Source: Chryseobacterium gallinarum
GTDB lineage: Bacteria; Bacteroidota; Bacteroidia; Flavobacteriales; Weeksellaceae
Length of the DNA stretch: 64,000 nt
Direction: 5' to 3'
NCBI RefSeq assembly: GCF_001021975.1
Contig: NZ_CP009928.1
Span: 4,569,633 to 4,633,632 of the forward strand
How positions within the stretch are numbered: the first letter of the stretch is position 1; every line of letters begins with the position of its first letter. The position numbers were made by a program, and so were the translations under genes. The notes beneath the pieces were generated by a model. It was not told the origin of the DNA and did no database searches. It saw only the letters and a list, made by a program, of their open reading frames with translations. Positions 44,770 through 53,417 of the stretch are shown piece after piece.

Positions 44770-46245
44770 TCAGGAATCCAATCCCTGGAAGAAAACATAA
44801 AGATCCTGTCCACTGGGAACATTAAGCTTTTTTCTCAGCCTGTATTTTTTTTGCTGGGCAGATTTGTGCAGGATAGACATATAGGTGGCAATTTCCTTTG
44901 AACTGAAGTTAAGCTTGATCATTGCACACAAGTGCAGATCTGCTCCTGATAAATCTTCATTAATATTCAACAGCTTCTCTATAAAATCAGGATATACCTC
45001 CTGAAAGCGGGTAAGAAAAGCAGAATCATTTCTTTTAGCAAGCTGAACAAGAGCATTGAAGCTTTCATTTACCTTACTGGCAAGCAGTTCCGTTTCATTG
45101 GTTAAAAGCTCAGTCTGATTCTTTAAAATGGTGGTCTGTTCTCTCAGCCGGCTCTTTTTGTTCATCATTTTTCTATATTTCAGGGTAAACACAATGATAA
45201 GAATCAATATTAATACTGCCGAACCCACAAATAATTTTAGTTTGAACACTTCAACATCATTTTCTTTCTCTGCCAACACCTTATCAATCAGAAGATTTAC
45301 TGTTTCATTCTGATCATCAGATAACTTTGCTTTTGCATCCAGGTACTTATTTTCAAACTCAATTTCCTTTTCCTTATTTCCCGTTCCTTTATAAGCCTCA
45401 GCTATCGACTGGTAAATGAAAGGAATATTATATGCCTTTTTGGTTTGTAAAAATACATGAAGAGCCTTTTGATAAAAGTCCTGCGCTTCCTCATAATGTC
45501 CCTGGCTTTTATAATAGTCACCTGCTACCCTGTATACCATTCCCTGTTGGGAATCCGGTGAGATGGTATCTTTTTTTATAAGCTCCAATGATCTGTCGAC
45601 ATAGACTTTTGACGAATCCGCAAGCCCGGTATAAAGTAAGTGATGTTTGGCAATCAGACAATTAACCAGCGGTGTATTGATAACACTTTTTGCCCGGTGA
45701 AAATAGATCAGCGCCGAATCATTTCTTCCGGCATCATATAAAAAATCTCCCCGGTTTGAAAATACCCTGTTCAGGAAATAGTTTCTTTTATCCCTGAGAG
45801 CACATTTTTTAGTGTAATAAAGAGCTTTAGAATTGTATTTCAGGGCATTTTTATATAAACCGGTAACTTTACTCAGCTGTCCATACTCCTGAAAAAGCTT
45901 TGCCTTAAGTGCTTCATTTTGTGAATTCTGGAGAGCCGTTTCTGCCTTTTTCAGAAACACAAGACCCTTTTTATAATTTCCGATACTCACAGATATATTA
46001 GACATATTGATATAGCACAGGGCTTCACCGTCATGATATTCATATTTCCGGGCTTTTTGCAGGTATTCTTCATTTAGAAGCATGCATTTGCTATAATTAC
46101 CGGCAAGACGTAATACCTCATTTTCATGAAGTAGCGGATAATCAAAATTGGTTACCGACAGATTATTTCCCGTACAGCTGTTTAAAACAAATAAACAGGA
46201 TATACTTATAATAAAATATACACTCTTCAGGAAATTAATACCCAT
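44770..46245 (-). CDS. Lipoprotein TPR sensor with LuxR-like HTH
   Basis: The 491-aa protein has a lipobox (FVLNSC, Cys24), TPR-like helices (about residues 40-310; for example AGDYYKSQGHYEEAQDFYQK), a transmembrane helix (LFVGSAVLILILIIVFTLKY), a coiled coil with a repeated TELLTNETELLASKV pattern and a C-terminal HTH (KLNFSSKEIATYMSILHKSA; QQKKYRLRKKLNVP). It is a close structural relative of the protein at 2205-3635. Lipid-anchored sensing plus a membrane helix would hold both ends near the inner membrane. The upstream 24-base box suggests co-regulation with the 56-aa lipoprotein gene. Confidence 0.82.
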   Translation of the reverse strand: MGINFLKSVYFIISISCLFVLNSCTGNNLSVTNFDYPLLHENEVLRLAGNYSKCMLLNEEYLQKARKYEYHDGEALCYINMSNISVSIGNYKKGLVFLKKAETALQNSQNEALKAKLFQEYGQLSKVTGLYKNALKYNSKALYYTKKCALRDKRNYFLNRVFSNRGDFLYDAGRNDSALIYFHRAKSVINTPLVNCLIAKHHLLYTGLADSSKVYVDRSLELIKKDTISPDSQQGMVYRVAGDYYKSQGHYEEAQDFYQKALHVFLQTKKAYNIPFIYQSIAEAYKGTGNKEKEIEFENKYLDAKAKLSDDQNETVNLLIDKVLAEKENDVEVFKLKLFVGSAVLILILIIVFTLKYRKMMNKKSRLREQTTILKNQTELLTNETELLASKVNESFNALVQLAKRNDSAFLTRFQEVYPDFIEKLLNINEDLSGADLHLCAMIKLNFSSKEIATYMSILHKSAQQKKYRLRKKLNVPSGQDLYVFFQGLDS

Positions 46246-46643
46246 AAATTAATTACTAATAAAAATTTAACCATAATAAATAAACCAATACTATATTTTA
46301 CATAAAAAAACTTTGACTAAAATAATAAAACAGATACGTACTACAGAAAAAACACATCCTACAAATATCCCTCAACAAAAAGAATACAGAACAAAACCAA
46401 TAATAATCAATCATTTAATAATCAAAATTTCATACAGGATTAATAAATAAACTAAACTTAAATCCGAAGATGTAGTATATGATTTTTTTTATACCTCTCT
46501 TGTGAACGAACTGATTAATACATACTTCAATCGGAAAAATCTTAGCCTGGGGGAAATAGTAAACTTTCTGGCAATTGTAACATTTACCAGACATTTGATA
46601 ACTTATTATACTCCCAAAACAAGTATTATTAATAGAAAAGCCT
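46246..46643. other. Divergent promoter region, no gene seen
   Basis: It lies between the TPR-HTH gene and the beta-lactamase-like gene. It holds the 24-base box at 46354-46377. Short frames here have no recognisable product. Confidence 0.4.
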
Positions 46644-47681
46644 ATGAACAAAACAAAACTATATTTTACCCTTGCCATTTCATTACTGCTTTCTTTTATT
46701 GCAAAAGCCCAGGAAACTGCCTCTTATACAAAAAAAATTGATAGTATTATAACGGCTTCCGTCCCTATACAGTTCAATGGGGTTGTCCTGATTTCCCAAC
46801 ATGGTAAAATTCAGTATCTAAAATCCAATGGCTACAAAGATTTTGAAAAAAAGATTCCTTTAAAAACTGATGATCAGTTTGAGATTATGTCCAATTCAAA
46901 GCAGGTCACTGCTGTCCTGATTCTGCAGGCCGCTGAAAAAGGGCTGCTTGACCTGCAAACTCCCATCAAAAAATACCTTCCTTCACTTACAATGCCTTGG
47001 GCTGACTCGGTGACGATCCACCACCTTCTGAACCATACCCATGGTATTGTGGATACTCATAAACCTTCTGCCTTCAAAGCGGGTTCGCAGTTTAAATATG
47101 GTAACCTTTCCTATATCCTTTTAGGGCAAATATTAAAAAATACTACGGGGAAAAGTTTTACGGAACTAGCCAACGCTCTCTTCAAAAAGATCAACATGGA
47201 AAAAACGTTCGTATTCAACAGTTCGGATAATCAATCTCTTGTACCCGGTTTTATGAACAATCAAAATCAATTCACAAAAGTGGAAGAAACATTTTTAAGT
47301 GAGGACATAGCTCCTGCGGCAGGTATTATCTCTACTGTACAGGACCTGTCAAAATGGAACCAGGCATTGTTTAAAGGTAAACTTCTTTCATCCAGGTTTC
47401 AGAAGCAGATGCTCACAGCATCCACCACCTCGCAGCATAATGTTTTTGGGAAGGAAAGTATGGGATTTGGCTATAATGTAAGGATTATCAGGGAAGCAGG
47501 TCTTGATTATTACGGGGTTACAGGTCTGGGAGACGGCTTTACCTGTCTAAATGTATACTTTCCTTCCACAGATACCAGTCTGATCATTCTTGAAAATCAA
47601 ATGCCCGAAAGCCGTGAGTACTGGAGCTTTAAGGAAGCATCCATCAAAAATATCGTTTTGAAAAGTATTGTTTCAAAATAA
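46644..47681 (+). CDS. Serine beta-lactamase-like hydrolase (class C fold)
   Basis: The 345-aa protein has a signal peptide (ending AKAQ) and the penicillin-binding/class C fold: the nucleophile motif SNSK (FEIMSNSKQVTAVLILQAAE), the second motif YGN (FKYGNLSYILLGQILKN) and ITIHHLLNHTHGI-type blocks (VTIHHLLNHTHGIVDTHKP). The third motif (KTG in classic enzymes) is not obvious; GVTGLGDGF is the closest. This group includes many esterases and peptidases, so antibiotic hydrolysis is not implied. It is monocistronic with a terminator. Confidence 0.87.
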   Translation: MNKTKLYFTLAISLLLSFIAKAQETASYTKKIDSIITASVPIQFNGVVLISQHGKIQYLKSNGYKDFEKKIPLKTDDQFEIMSNSKQVTAVLILQAAEKGLLDLQTPIKKYLPSLTMPWADSVTIHHLLNHTHGIVDTHKPSAFKAGSQFKYGNLSYILLGQILKNTTGKSFTELANALFKKINMEKTFVFNSSDNQSLVPGFMNNQNQFTKVEETFLSEDIAPAAGIISTVQDLSKWNQALFKGKLLSSRFQKQMLTASTTSQHNVFGKESMGFGYNVRIIREAGLDYYGVTGLGDGFTCLNVYFPSTDTSLIILENQMPESREYWSFKEASIKNIVLKSIVSK

Positions 47682-47723
47682 CGTTCTAAAACATATTTCA
47701 TAGCATTTCAGCTATAAGAAATG

Positions 47724-47760
47724 AAAACACAGATACCCGGGGTCATCTGTGTTTTATTTT
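47724..47760. terminator. Terminator between convergent genes
   Basis: A perfect 11-base stem AAAACACAGAT / ATCTGTGTTTT (47724-47734, 47745-47755), followed by ATTTT on the plus strand and T4 on the minus strand; probably bidirectional for the hydrolase and the acyltransferase. Confidence 0.8.
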
Positions 47761-47809
47761 GAAATTCAACATTACCTGCTCTTTTCCTCTCCGGAAGACC
47801 TGTATTATT

Positions 47810-48952
47810 TTAATTGATTTTCTTTGGAAATACTTTATTTTCATCTCTTAAGATCCTGTATTTAATTTTTTCCATTGGCTTTTCAATAACCCATCTATAG
47901 AAAACCGCACCAACAACGCAAGCCAGCAGGGATAATAAAAGACTGCCATTACCTGAGGTCTGAATATTAAAATACTCCAGGAGGTCCTGTACCATATGAA
48001 TAATTCCCTTGTGGGATAGATAGATCGCATAAGACAAACCTGCCAGCTGCAAAGTAACAGAGGATTTCCATCGGTAAAGAAATGAAGATTCTGAAACTGC
48101 AGCCAGGACAATAATACCGTAACTTACAGCAACTAATATAAATCCAAATGTTGATGCTTCCTTTGAAGCTTGTTCCCGGCACATCCAAAATGAAATCCCC
48201 AATAAGGTCAGTCCAGCCAGAAAAAGTATATTTCCGTTACGATGAATACTCTTTTTAATTCCTGATGAGTATTGCATTGTATATCCTGTTAAAACCCCTA
48301 CCCCAAGGCCATCCAGCCGTGAATGAGTCGGATAATAAATTTTCATATACCATAATTTCCAAAAATCCAGAGAATTCCGATCAGGAATCTTCATTAATTC
48401 ATTCCATGTTATTATTCTGATTATCAGCGAGAAGAGAATAATACCCAGGGTAAAAACCACCATATATTGAAACATTTTTACTTTTCTTAACATCCAAAGC
48501 AGCATAGGAAGAAACAAATAAAACTGCTCTTCGATACACAATGACCATGCATGTGAAAAGGTTCCTTTATGAATAACGTCTAATCCATAATTTTGAGTAA
48601 ACGTGATAAATTTCCATAAGGGTGGTAAAGATTCCCGTTCCCGAAAGAAAGGAAATGTAAAATACAGGAAAAGAGTGAAAAGGAAAGGAGGGATAATCCT
48701 GAAAAAACGTTTTATATAAAAGGTTTTCAAATGAAGGTTTCCTTTGTCTTCCATTTCTTTAAATAATTGACTGGAAATTAAAAAGCCACTTAACACAAAA
48801 AACAGATCAACTCCCGTCCACCCAAACTGCCCTATGTGATCAATCCAATCCGGATGCTTAAATGCACGATAATGGTACATTAAAACCAATATAATTGCCA
48901 GGGACCTGAGATGATCTAATCCATACAATCTTTCAGAACATTGTATTGCCAT
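47810..48952 (-). CDS. Membrane acyltransferase (acyltransferase 3 family)
   Basis: The 380-aa protein has about ten transmembrane helices and the family motifs: YGLDHLRSLAIILVLMYHYR with the catalytic-type His, GWTGVDLFFVLSGFLIS, KTFYIKRFFRIIPPF and HAWSLCIEEQFYLFLP. These enzymes O-acylate cell-surface sugars such as lipopolysaccharide or exported glycans. The specific target is not known; no glycan locus is next to it. Confidence 0.92.
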   Translation of the reverse strand: MAIQCSERLYGLDHLRSLAIILVLMYHYRAFKHPDWIDHIGQFGWTGVDLFFVLSGFLISSQLFKEMEDKGNLHLKTFYIKRFFRIIPPFLFTLFLYFTFPFFRERESLPPLWKFITFTQNYGLDVIHKGTFSHAWSLCIEEQFYLFLPMLLWMLRKVKMFQYMVVFTLGIILFSLIIRIITWNELMKIPDRNSLDFWKLWYMKIYYPTHSRLDGLGVGVLTGYTMQYSSGIKKSIHRNGNILFLAGLTLLGISFWMCREQASKEASTFGFILVAVSYGIIVLAAVSESSFLYRWKSSVTLQLAGLSYAIYLSHKGIIHMVQDLLEYFNIQTSGNGSLLLSLLACVVGAVFYRWVIEKPMEKIKYRILRDENKVFPKKIN

Positions 48953-49138
48953 ATTATTTTTTACTGCAAATATTCTTTAAAAGCAAGATTACTTTTGAAT
49001 ACATAATGCGGAAAACCAGTTATCCCCTGTCAATGACGAACCAAGTCGTCTGAATACAGAACATTGCTGTTGATCACTACATAATGTTATTTGGCATATT
49101 TTACATCTGTTATGCTTTAAGATTTTATATTTTTGAGG

Positions 49139-50194
49139 ATGACGAAAGCTTATTTCAGACAAATGTTCTATTTCCAGCTATTTTTTTGGATAGCTTTATT
49201 TTTATTCGGAACAATACGCAGCTACAGTGAATATGAGAACGAAAATTTTATAACGCTTACCATCTATCATTTCTGCCATTGGATATTCCAAATCCTGGGA
49301 GCGAATATCATTTATTTTATCCTCATCAGATATTTCCTGGACCGGAAAAAGTATATAGAATTTTCAGCATATCTTCTTCTCTGCCTTTATATTATTTCCG
49401 TCATTAACAGAATTTTCATAGTCTATTTAGCTGAGCCTTTGTTTATCAATCAGCCAAAAGATAGTCTTACCAGTATTTTTACCGATATCGGGTACCTTTT
49501 ACTTCATTATACATTTCCTGTTATCAGTGGAGCATTTATTTTTATTTCAGTCATGTTTTTCATCAGATACAGGAATGAAAAGGAAAGCAGTGTACAATTA
49601 CAGAAAGAAAAGGCAGAATTGGAACTGCAAGCTCTCAAATCTCAGCTGCATCCGCACTTCTTGTTTAATACTTTAAATAATATTTATGCTCTTTCATTGA
49701 GCCATTCAGAAAAAACTTCTCAATCCATCAGCCAGCTTTCGGATATTTTAGATTACATTTTATATCAGGGACAGAAAAAATGGGTTCCGGTTTCTGATGA
49801 ACTCAATATCATTGATAATTATATTGCTTTGGAAAGCCTCAGATATACGCATGAAAGGTTAAAAATAAACAAACAAACCGTATTCAATTCTTACAATACC
49901 ATACCTCCGCTTCTTTACCTCACCCTGGTAGAAAATGCTTTCAAACACGGTGCAGGCATGAATACTGATCAGACAGTCATCCAGATCAATATAGAAACCC
50001 ATACTGCCCATTCATTTTTCAGTATTGAAAATACATATACCGATCATCAGGACAAAGACCCTAAAAATGGCATCGGATTGAAGAATATCAGAAAACAGCT
50101 GGAACATTATTATCATGAACAATTCACATTCCAGGTTTCGCAAAAAAAAAATATTTTTAAAGTAGAAATAACGACACCGTCACATTATGATTAA
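49139..50194 (+). CDS. LytS-like sensor histidine kinase
   Basis: The 351-aa protein (from the ATG at 49139, not the TTG at 49133) has four N-terminal transmembrane helices and a short coiled coil. A His_kinase domain of the LytS/YehU type follows, with the phospho-acceptor histidine in KSQLHPHFLFNTLNNIYALS and an ATPase part with TLVENAFKHGAG and NGIGLKNIRKQLEHYY. It overlaps the response-regulator gene by 8 bases, so they are a two-component pair. A -7-like TATTTTTG (49128-49135) touches the start region. Confidence 0.93.
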   Translation: MTKAYFRQMFYFQLFFWIALFLFGTIRSYSEYENENFITLTIYHFCHWIFQILGANIIYFILIRYFLDRKKYIEFSAYLLLCLYIISVINRIFIVYLAEPLFINQPKDSLTSIFTDIGYLLLHYTFPVISGAFIFISVMFFIRYRNEKESSVQLQKEKAELELQALKSQLHPHFLFNTLNNIYALSLSHSEKTSQSISQLSDILDYILYQGQKKWVPVSDELNIIDNYIALESLRYTHERLKINKQTVFNSYNTIPPLLYLTLVENAFKHGAGMNTDQTVIQINIETHTAHSFFSIENTYTDHQDKDPKNGIGLKNIRKQLEHYYHEQFTFQVSQKKNIFKVEITTPSHYD

Positions 50195-50882
50195 TTGTAT
50201 TATTGTGGATGATGAGCCTCTGGCATCAGCATTGCTTGAGAATCATATTTCCAAAATAGATCACCTAAGATTGGTGGGAAAAGCTGAAAACGCCATAGAA
50301 GCCTATAAAATACTTCATAACCAGAATATTGACCTGATGTTCCTGGATATCCAGATGCCCCATCTCAATGGAATCGATTTTTTAAAATCCCTGTCACAAA
50401 AGCCAAAAACTGTTTTTACCACAGCCTATCGTGATTTTGCCATTGAGGGTTTCGAACTGGAGGCAGTAGATTATATTTTGAAACCCATTACTTTTGATCG
50501 CTTTTTCAGAGCTGTAGAGCGTGTTTTAAGGAATAAAACCGATCCTGATGAAGATTATATCATTATCAGGACAAATGCTATGTACCGGAAGATTGCCCTT
50601 CCGGAAATTGTATATTTTGAAAGTTGCGGGAATGATATCAAAATATTTTTACACACTAATGAGTGTCTTGTTTCAAAAACAAAAATAACCGATCTGGAGG
50701 TCACTCTTACGTCTAAAGGTTTTGTTAGGATCCACAGGTCTTTTATCATCAATTCTCATTATGTAAAAGCCTTCAATCATCATGAAATACTTATAGACAA
50801 GTACCGGATTCCCGTAGGAAGAAGCTATAAAAAAGGGTTTGATGTATTTATTTCAGGACTGTCAAAAAATAAGTTAATATAA
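50187..50882 (+). CDS. LytTR-family response regulator
   Basis: The 231-aa protein has a receiver domain (VDDEPLASALLENH; phospho-acceptor Asp54 in MFLDIQMPHLNGIDFL; Lys in YILKPITF) and a C-terminal LytTR DNA-binding domain (IVYFESCGNDIKIFLHTNEC; FVRIHRSFIINSHYVKAFNH; YRIPVGRSYKKGF). It is translationally coupled to the sensor kinase. In Bacteroidota such pairs usually control a nearby or cell-envelope gene; no target can be named here. Confidence 0.94.
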   Translation: MINCIIVDDEPLASALLENHISKIDHLRLVGKAENAIEAYKILHNQNIDLMFLDIQMPHLNGIDFLKSLSQKPKTVFTTAYRDFAIEGFELEAVDYILKPITFDRFFRAVERVLRNKTDPDEDYIIIRTNAMYRKIALPEIVYFESCGNDIKIFLHTNECLVSKTKITDLEVTLTSKGFVRIHRSFIINSHYVKAFNHHEILIDKYRIPVGRSYKKGFDVFISGLSKNKLI

Positions 50883-50910
50883 AACTGTGTTATAGCAGCT
50901 TATCGCTTTC

Positions 50911-50933
50911 AGGTAAATTTTTAACCTTTTTTT
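50911..50933 (+). terminator. Weak terminator of the two-component operon
   Basis: AGGTAAA / TTTAACCT arms with one bulge, followed by a T7 run. The rest of the gap 50883-51232 is AT-rich with a -7-like TACTTTTG (51143-51150) before the next gene. Confidence 0.45.
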
Positions 50934-51232
50934 GTCAACAATTATTAATTTAAAACTAATTTTTAGTTATTTCAACCTGTTTTTCAATACCTTATACGAT
51001 ATTAATATTATATTACCTTTAGTCACTTATCACTGCAGTTCTTTGATTCGAATTTATAATTAACTGATTTTCAATGCATTATATCTTATCAGTTCAGCAT
51101 AACAACTATGGCTTATTCCTGATGGATATTAAAAAAAAGTATTACTTTTGTTTGAACGAATAAAATTGTTTTTTAGCTTTTTTATTAGTAAGTTTATGTG
51201 CACCAATTTATTAAAACGTTAAAATTCATTCC

Positions 51233-51793
51233 ATGAGAAAAATAATTCTACTTATTACATGCATGTTCAGTATTTCAGTTTTCTCACAGATTAAAGTGTT
51301 GAAAAATGAAAGTTTAGTAGAAATTGGTAAAGATAATTCCGTTGGTCTCTATAAAAAGGAAGATAAATTTACAATCAACTATCAGGATCGGAATACCAGT
51401 AACCTGAATACCATCAGATCTTTTTCATTTCAAAACCTGAACGGAGATGTATCAGGATTATATAAACTGATTATGGATGGATTTATATCTGCTCCAACTG
51501 AAAATATTATCCTGGAACTTCCTAATGATATCATTGAGCTTCATTACGAAAGAAATTATGGTCAACAAACGGTACAATTTATCCAGATCATTAACAAAAA
51601 CCGGAAATATATAGGAAAATCACAGTTTTTAACACAAAAACAAGTGGAGAAAATCTTCGGCAGAACCAATGGTAAATATGCTTTGTACGATAAACCTGCC
51701 AGTATGAACCACAATCCTGCTAAATCGGGCTCAAATACGGCCTCTACCGCTGCACCGGCTTCAGGTAGCAATGGGAAAAAATCAAGAAAATAA
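51233..51793 (+). CDS. Secreted protein of unknown function
   Basis: The 186-aa protein has a signal peptide (ending SVFSQ). The body is beta-rich (ESLVEIGKDNSVGLYKKEDK; NIILELPNDIIELHYERNYG; IQIINKNRKYIGKSQFLT) and the tail is Ala/Ser/Gly-rich and basic (disordered). No family was recognised. It has its own terminator and precedes the GldA-like ATPase gene, without clear co-transcription. Confidence 0.65.
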   Translation: MRKIILLITCMFSISVFSQIKVLKNESLVEIGKDNSVGLYKKEDKFTINYQDRNTSNLNTIRSFSFQNLNGDVSGLYKLIMDGFISAPTENIILELPNDIIELHYERNYGQQTVQFIQIINKNRKYIGKSQFLTQKQVEKIFGRTNGKYALYDKPASMNHNPAKSGSNTASTAAPASGSNGKKSRK

Positions 51794-51814
51794 TTTTATT
51801 TTATAAATATTGCG

Positions 51815-51845
51815 AAACTCATTCTATAGGATGAGTTTTTTTATT
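51815..51845 (+). terminator. Terminator after the secreted protein
   Basis: AAACTCAT / ATGAGTTT (51815-51822, 51831-51838) with an 8-base loop and a long T-rich tail. Confidence 0.75.
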
Positions 51846-51872
51846 TTATTTTTGCAGAAAGACATTACAATT

Positions 51873-52577
51873 ATGCCGCTTCAGATAATCGATTTAACTA
51901 AAAAATTTGGTGAACAGACAGCTCTTGACAACATCAATATTACCATTGACAAAAATGAGATCATTGGACTGCTGGGCCCTAACGGTGCCGGAAAGTCAAC
52001 CCTAATGAAATCTATTGTTGGGGCTTTAAAAATTGATCAGGGTGAGATTATCTTTAACGGGCAAAATATTACGGAACACGAGATTGAAGCCAAGAAAAAA
52101 ATAGGATTTCTTCCTGAAAACAATCCGCTCTATCTGGAGATGTATGTAAAAGAATACCTTCAGTTTGTAGCCAACATTCATAAAATTCCTGAATCCAGAG
52201 TAGAAGAAGTTATTGAACTGGTAGGAATTACTCCTGAGAAATCAAAAAAAATCGGCCAATTATCAAAAGGGTACAAACAACGTGTAGGCCTGGCACAAGC
52301 CATCATCCATCAGCCGGATCTGTTGATCCTGGATGAACCGACCAATGGATTAGACCCGAATCAGATTCTTGAAATCAGAAATGTGGTGAAGCAAATTGGC
52401 CAGCAGAAGACAGTTTTACTTTCCACACACATTATGCAGGAAGTAGAAGCGCTTTGTTCAAGGGTTATTCTTATCCATAAAGGAAATATTCTCCAGGACT
52501 GCCCTATTGATGAATTTAAAGGGAAATTCAACAGTCTGGAAGAGGCTTTTGCCAGCTATACTGCAATTTCAAACTAA
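51873..52577 (+). CDS. ABC transporter ATPase, GldA-like
   Basis: The 234-aa protein begins MPLQIIDLTKKFGEQTALDN and has Walker A (LLGPNGAGKSTLMKSIVG), the signature (LSKGYKQRVGLAQAI), Walker B (PDLLILDEPTNGLDPNQ) and the switch histidine (LLSTHIMQEVEALCSRV). The sequence style matches GldA and related export ATPases of Flavobacteriia, but it is shorter than full GldA (about 300 aa) and no GldF/GldG permease is adjacent, so a gliding role is not claimed. The ATG at 51873 lies after the previous terminator. Confidence 0.85.
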   Translation: MPLQIIDLTKKFGEQTALDNINITIDKNEIIGLLGPNGAGKSTLMKSIVGALKIDQGEIIFNGQNITEHEIEAKKKIGFLPENNPLYLEMYVKEYLQFVANIHKIPESRVEEVIELVGITPEKSKKIGQLSKGYKQRVGLAQAIIHQPDLLILDEPTNGLDPNQILEIRNVVKQIGQQKTVLLSTHIMQEVEALCSRVILIHKGNILQDCPIDEFKGKFNSLEEAFASYTAISN

Positions 52578-52617
52578 CACTAAAGGATCTGCCTTTGATT
52601 TAAACTACCAAAAGCGA

Positions 52618-52854
52618 GAGCAAAAAATACCCCCAAACATCTGTGTCAATCTGCGTCATCTGTGGTGAAAATTAAAACCACAAAAGTCACAAAAGTTTTT
52701 GAACACTTTAGTTTCTGAAGTTAAAATGATAACGTTGAGAAGTGCACAAAAGTTTAAAAATCAAAGATTTTTGTAATGCACATACCCACATAATCCGCGA
52801 GCAAAAAATATCCCCAAACATCTGTGTACATCAGCGTCATCCGTGGTAAATTTT
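52618..52854. repeat. Direct repeat of an interspersed intergenic element
   Basis: A unit of about 55 bases that starts GAGCAAAAAATACCCCCAAA occurs at 52618-52673 and again, with a few changes, at 52799-52854. Between them lies AGTGCACAAAAGTTT followed by the hairpin AAAAATC-AAA-GATTTTT (near 52756-52772), related to 15833-15872. No gene is present in 52578-52948. Confidence 0.6.
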
Positions 52855-52948
52855 GAAAGCACTACTCAGTGAACATATAATTTTATTTCTCACAGGACAA
52901 TGGCTTCATATTTGATGGAATCTGAACTGTTAACCAATAACCAATATC

Positions 52949-53383
52949 ATGATCAGACAGCTTTTATTAGGGACTTTCTGTTTAGCGCAATTTTCTTTTG
53001 CCTACGCCAAAGAAATTCCGGATAACTCCAATACCACCGCCTCTCATGCTACTTTCCAAAAAGTACCTAAGACAGTGATTATTAAAACTAAAAAGTTTAA
53101 AATAAGAATCGATAAACAGCCAAACGGTAAATACCTGTATCAATCCTGGAATGCCAATTCAAAAATTACAGCGAAACCCAGTATGATTATCAGTGATGGA
53201 GAACTTATCCCTGATGGCAGCGGAGGCAATTATTATATCAGCTTTAGTAATGCCGGCCACACTTATCAAGTATGGAGAAATTATCTTACAGATTCTGCTA
53301 AAAAAGCCCCTTATACATTAACCGTAACAGATGAAAACGACCGTGAAGTTGTAAGGGAAGACGGACAGATTGTTAAGAATTAA
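52949..53383 (+). CDS. Small secreted protein of unknown function
   Basis: The 144-aa protein has a signal peptide (CLAQFSFAYAKE), then a small beta-rich domain: TVIIKTKKFKIRIDKQPNGK, YLYQSWNANSKITAKPSMII, GNYYISFSNAGHTYQVWRNY and TLTVTDENDREVVRE. It looks like a compact beta-sandwich or ligand-binding domain, but no family was recognised. It is followed by a bidirectional terminator facing the patatin gene. Confidence 0.65.
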   Translation: MIRQLLLGTFCLAQFSFAYAKEIPDNSNTTASHATFQKVPKTVIIKTKKFKIRIDKQPNGKYLYQSWNANSKITAKPSMIISDGELIPDGSGGNYYISFSNAGHTYQVWRNYLTDSAKKAPYTLTVTDENDREVVREDGQIVKN

Positions 53384-53388
53384 AAATA

Positions 53389-53417
53389 AAAACCTGCGAT
53401 GTGCAGGTTTTATTTTT
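53389..53417. terminator. Bidirectional terminator
   Basis: AAAACCTGC / GCAGGTTTT (53389-53397, 53403-53411) with a 5-base loop. T runs follow on both strands, between two convergent genes. Confidence 0.82.

Noticed and set aside
51873..52577. Firm call as gliding gene gldA
   Set aside because: The ATPase is shorter than usual GldA and no gldF/gldG is adjacent, so only GldA-like is claimed.
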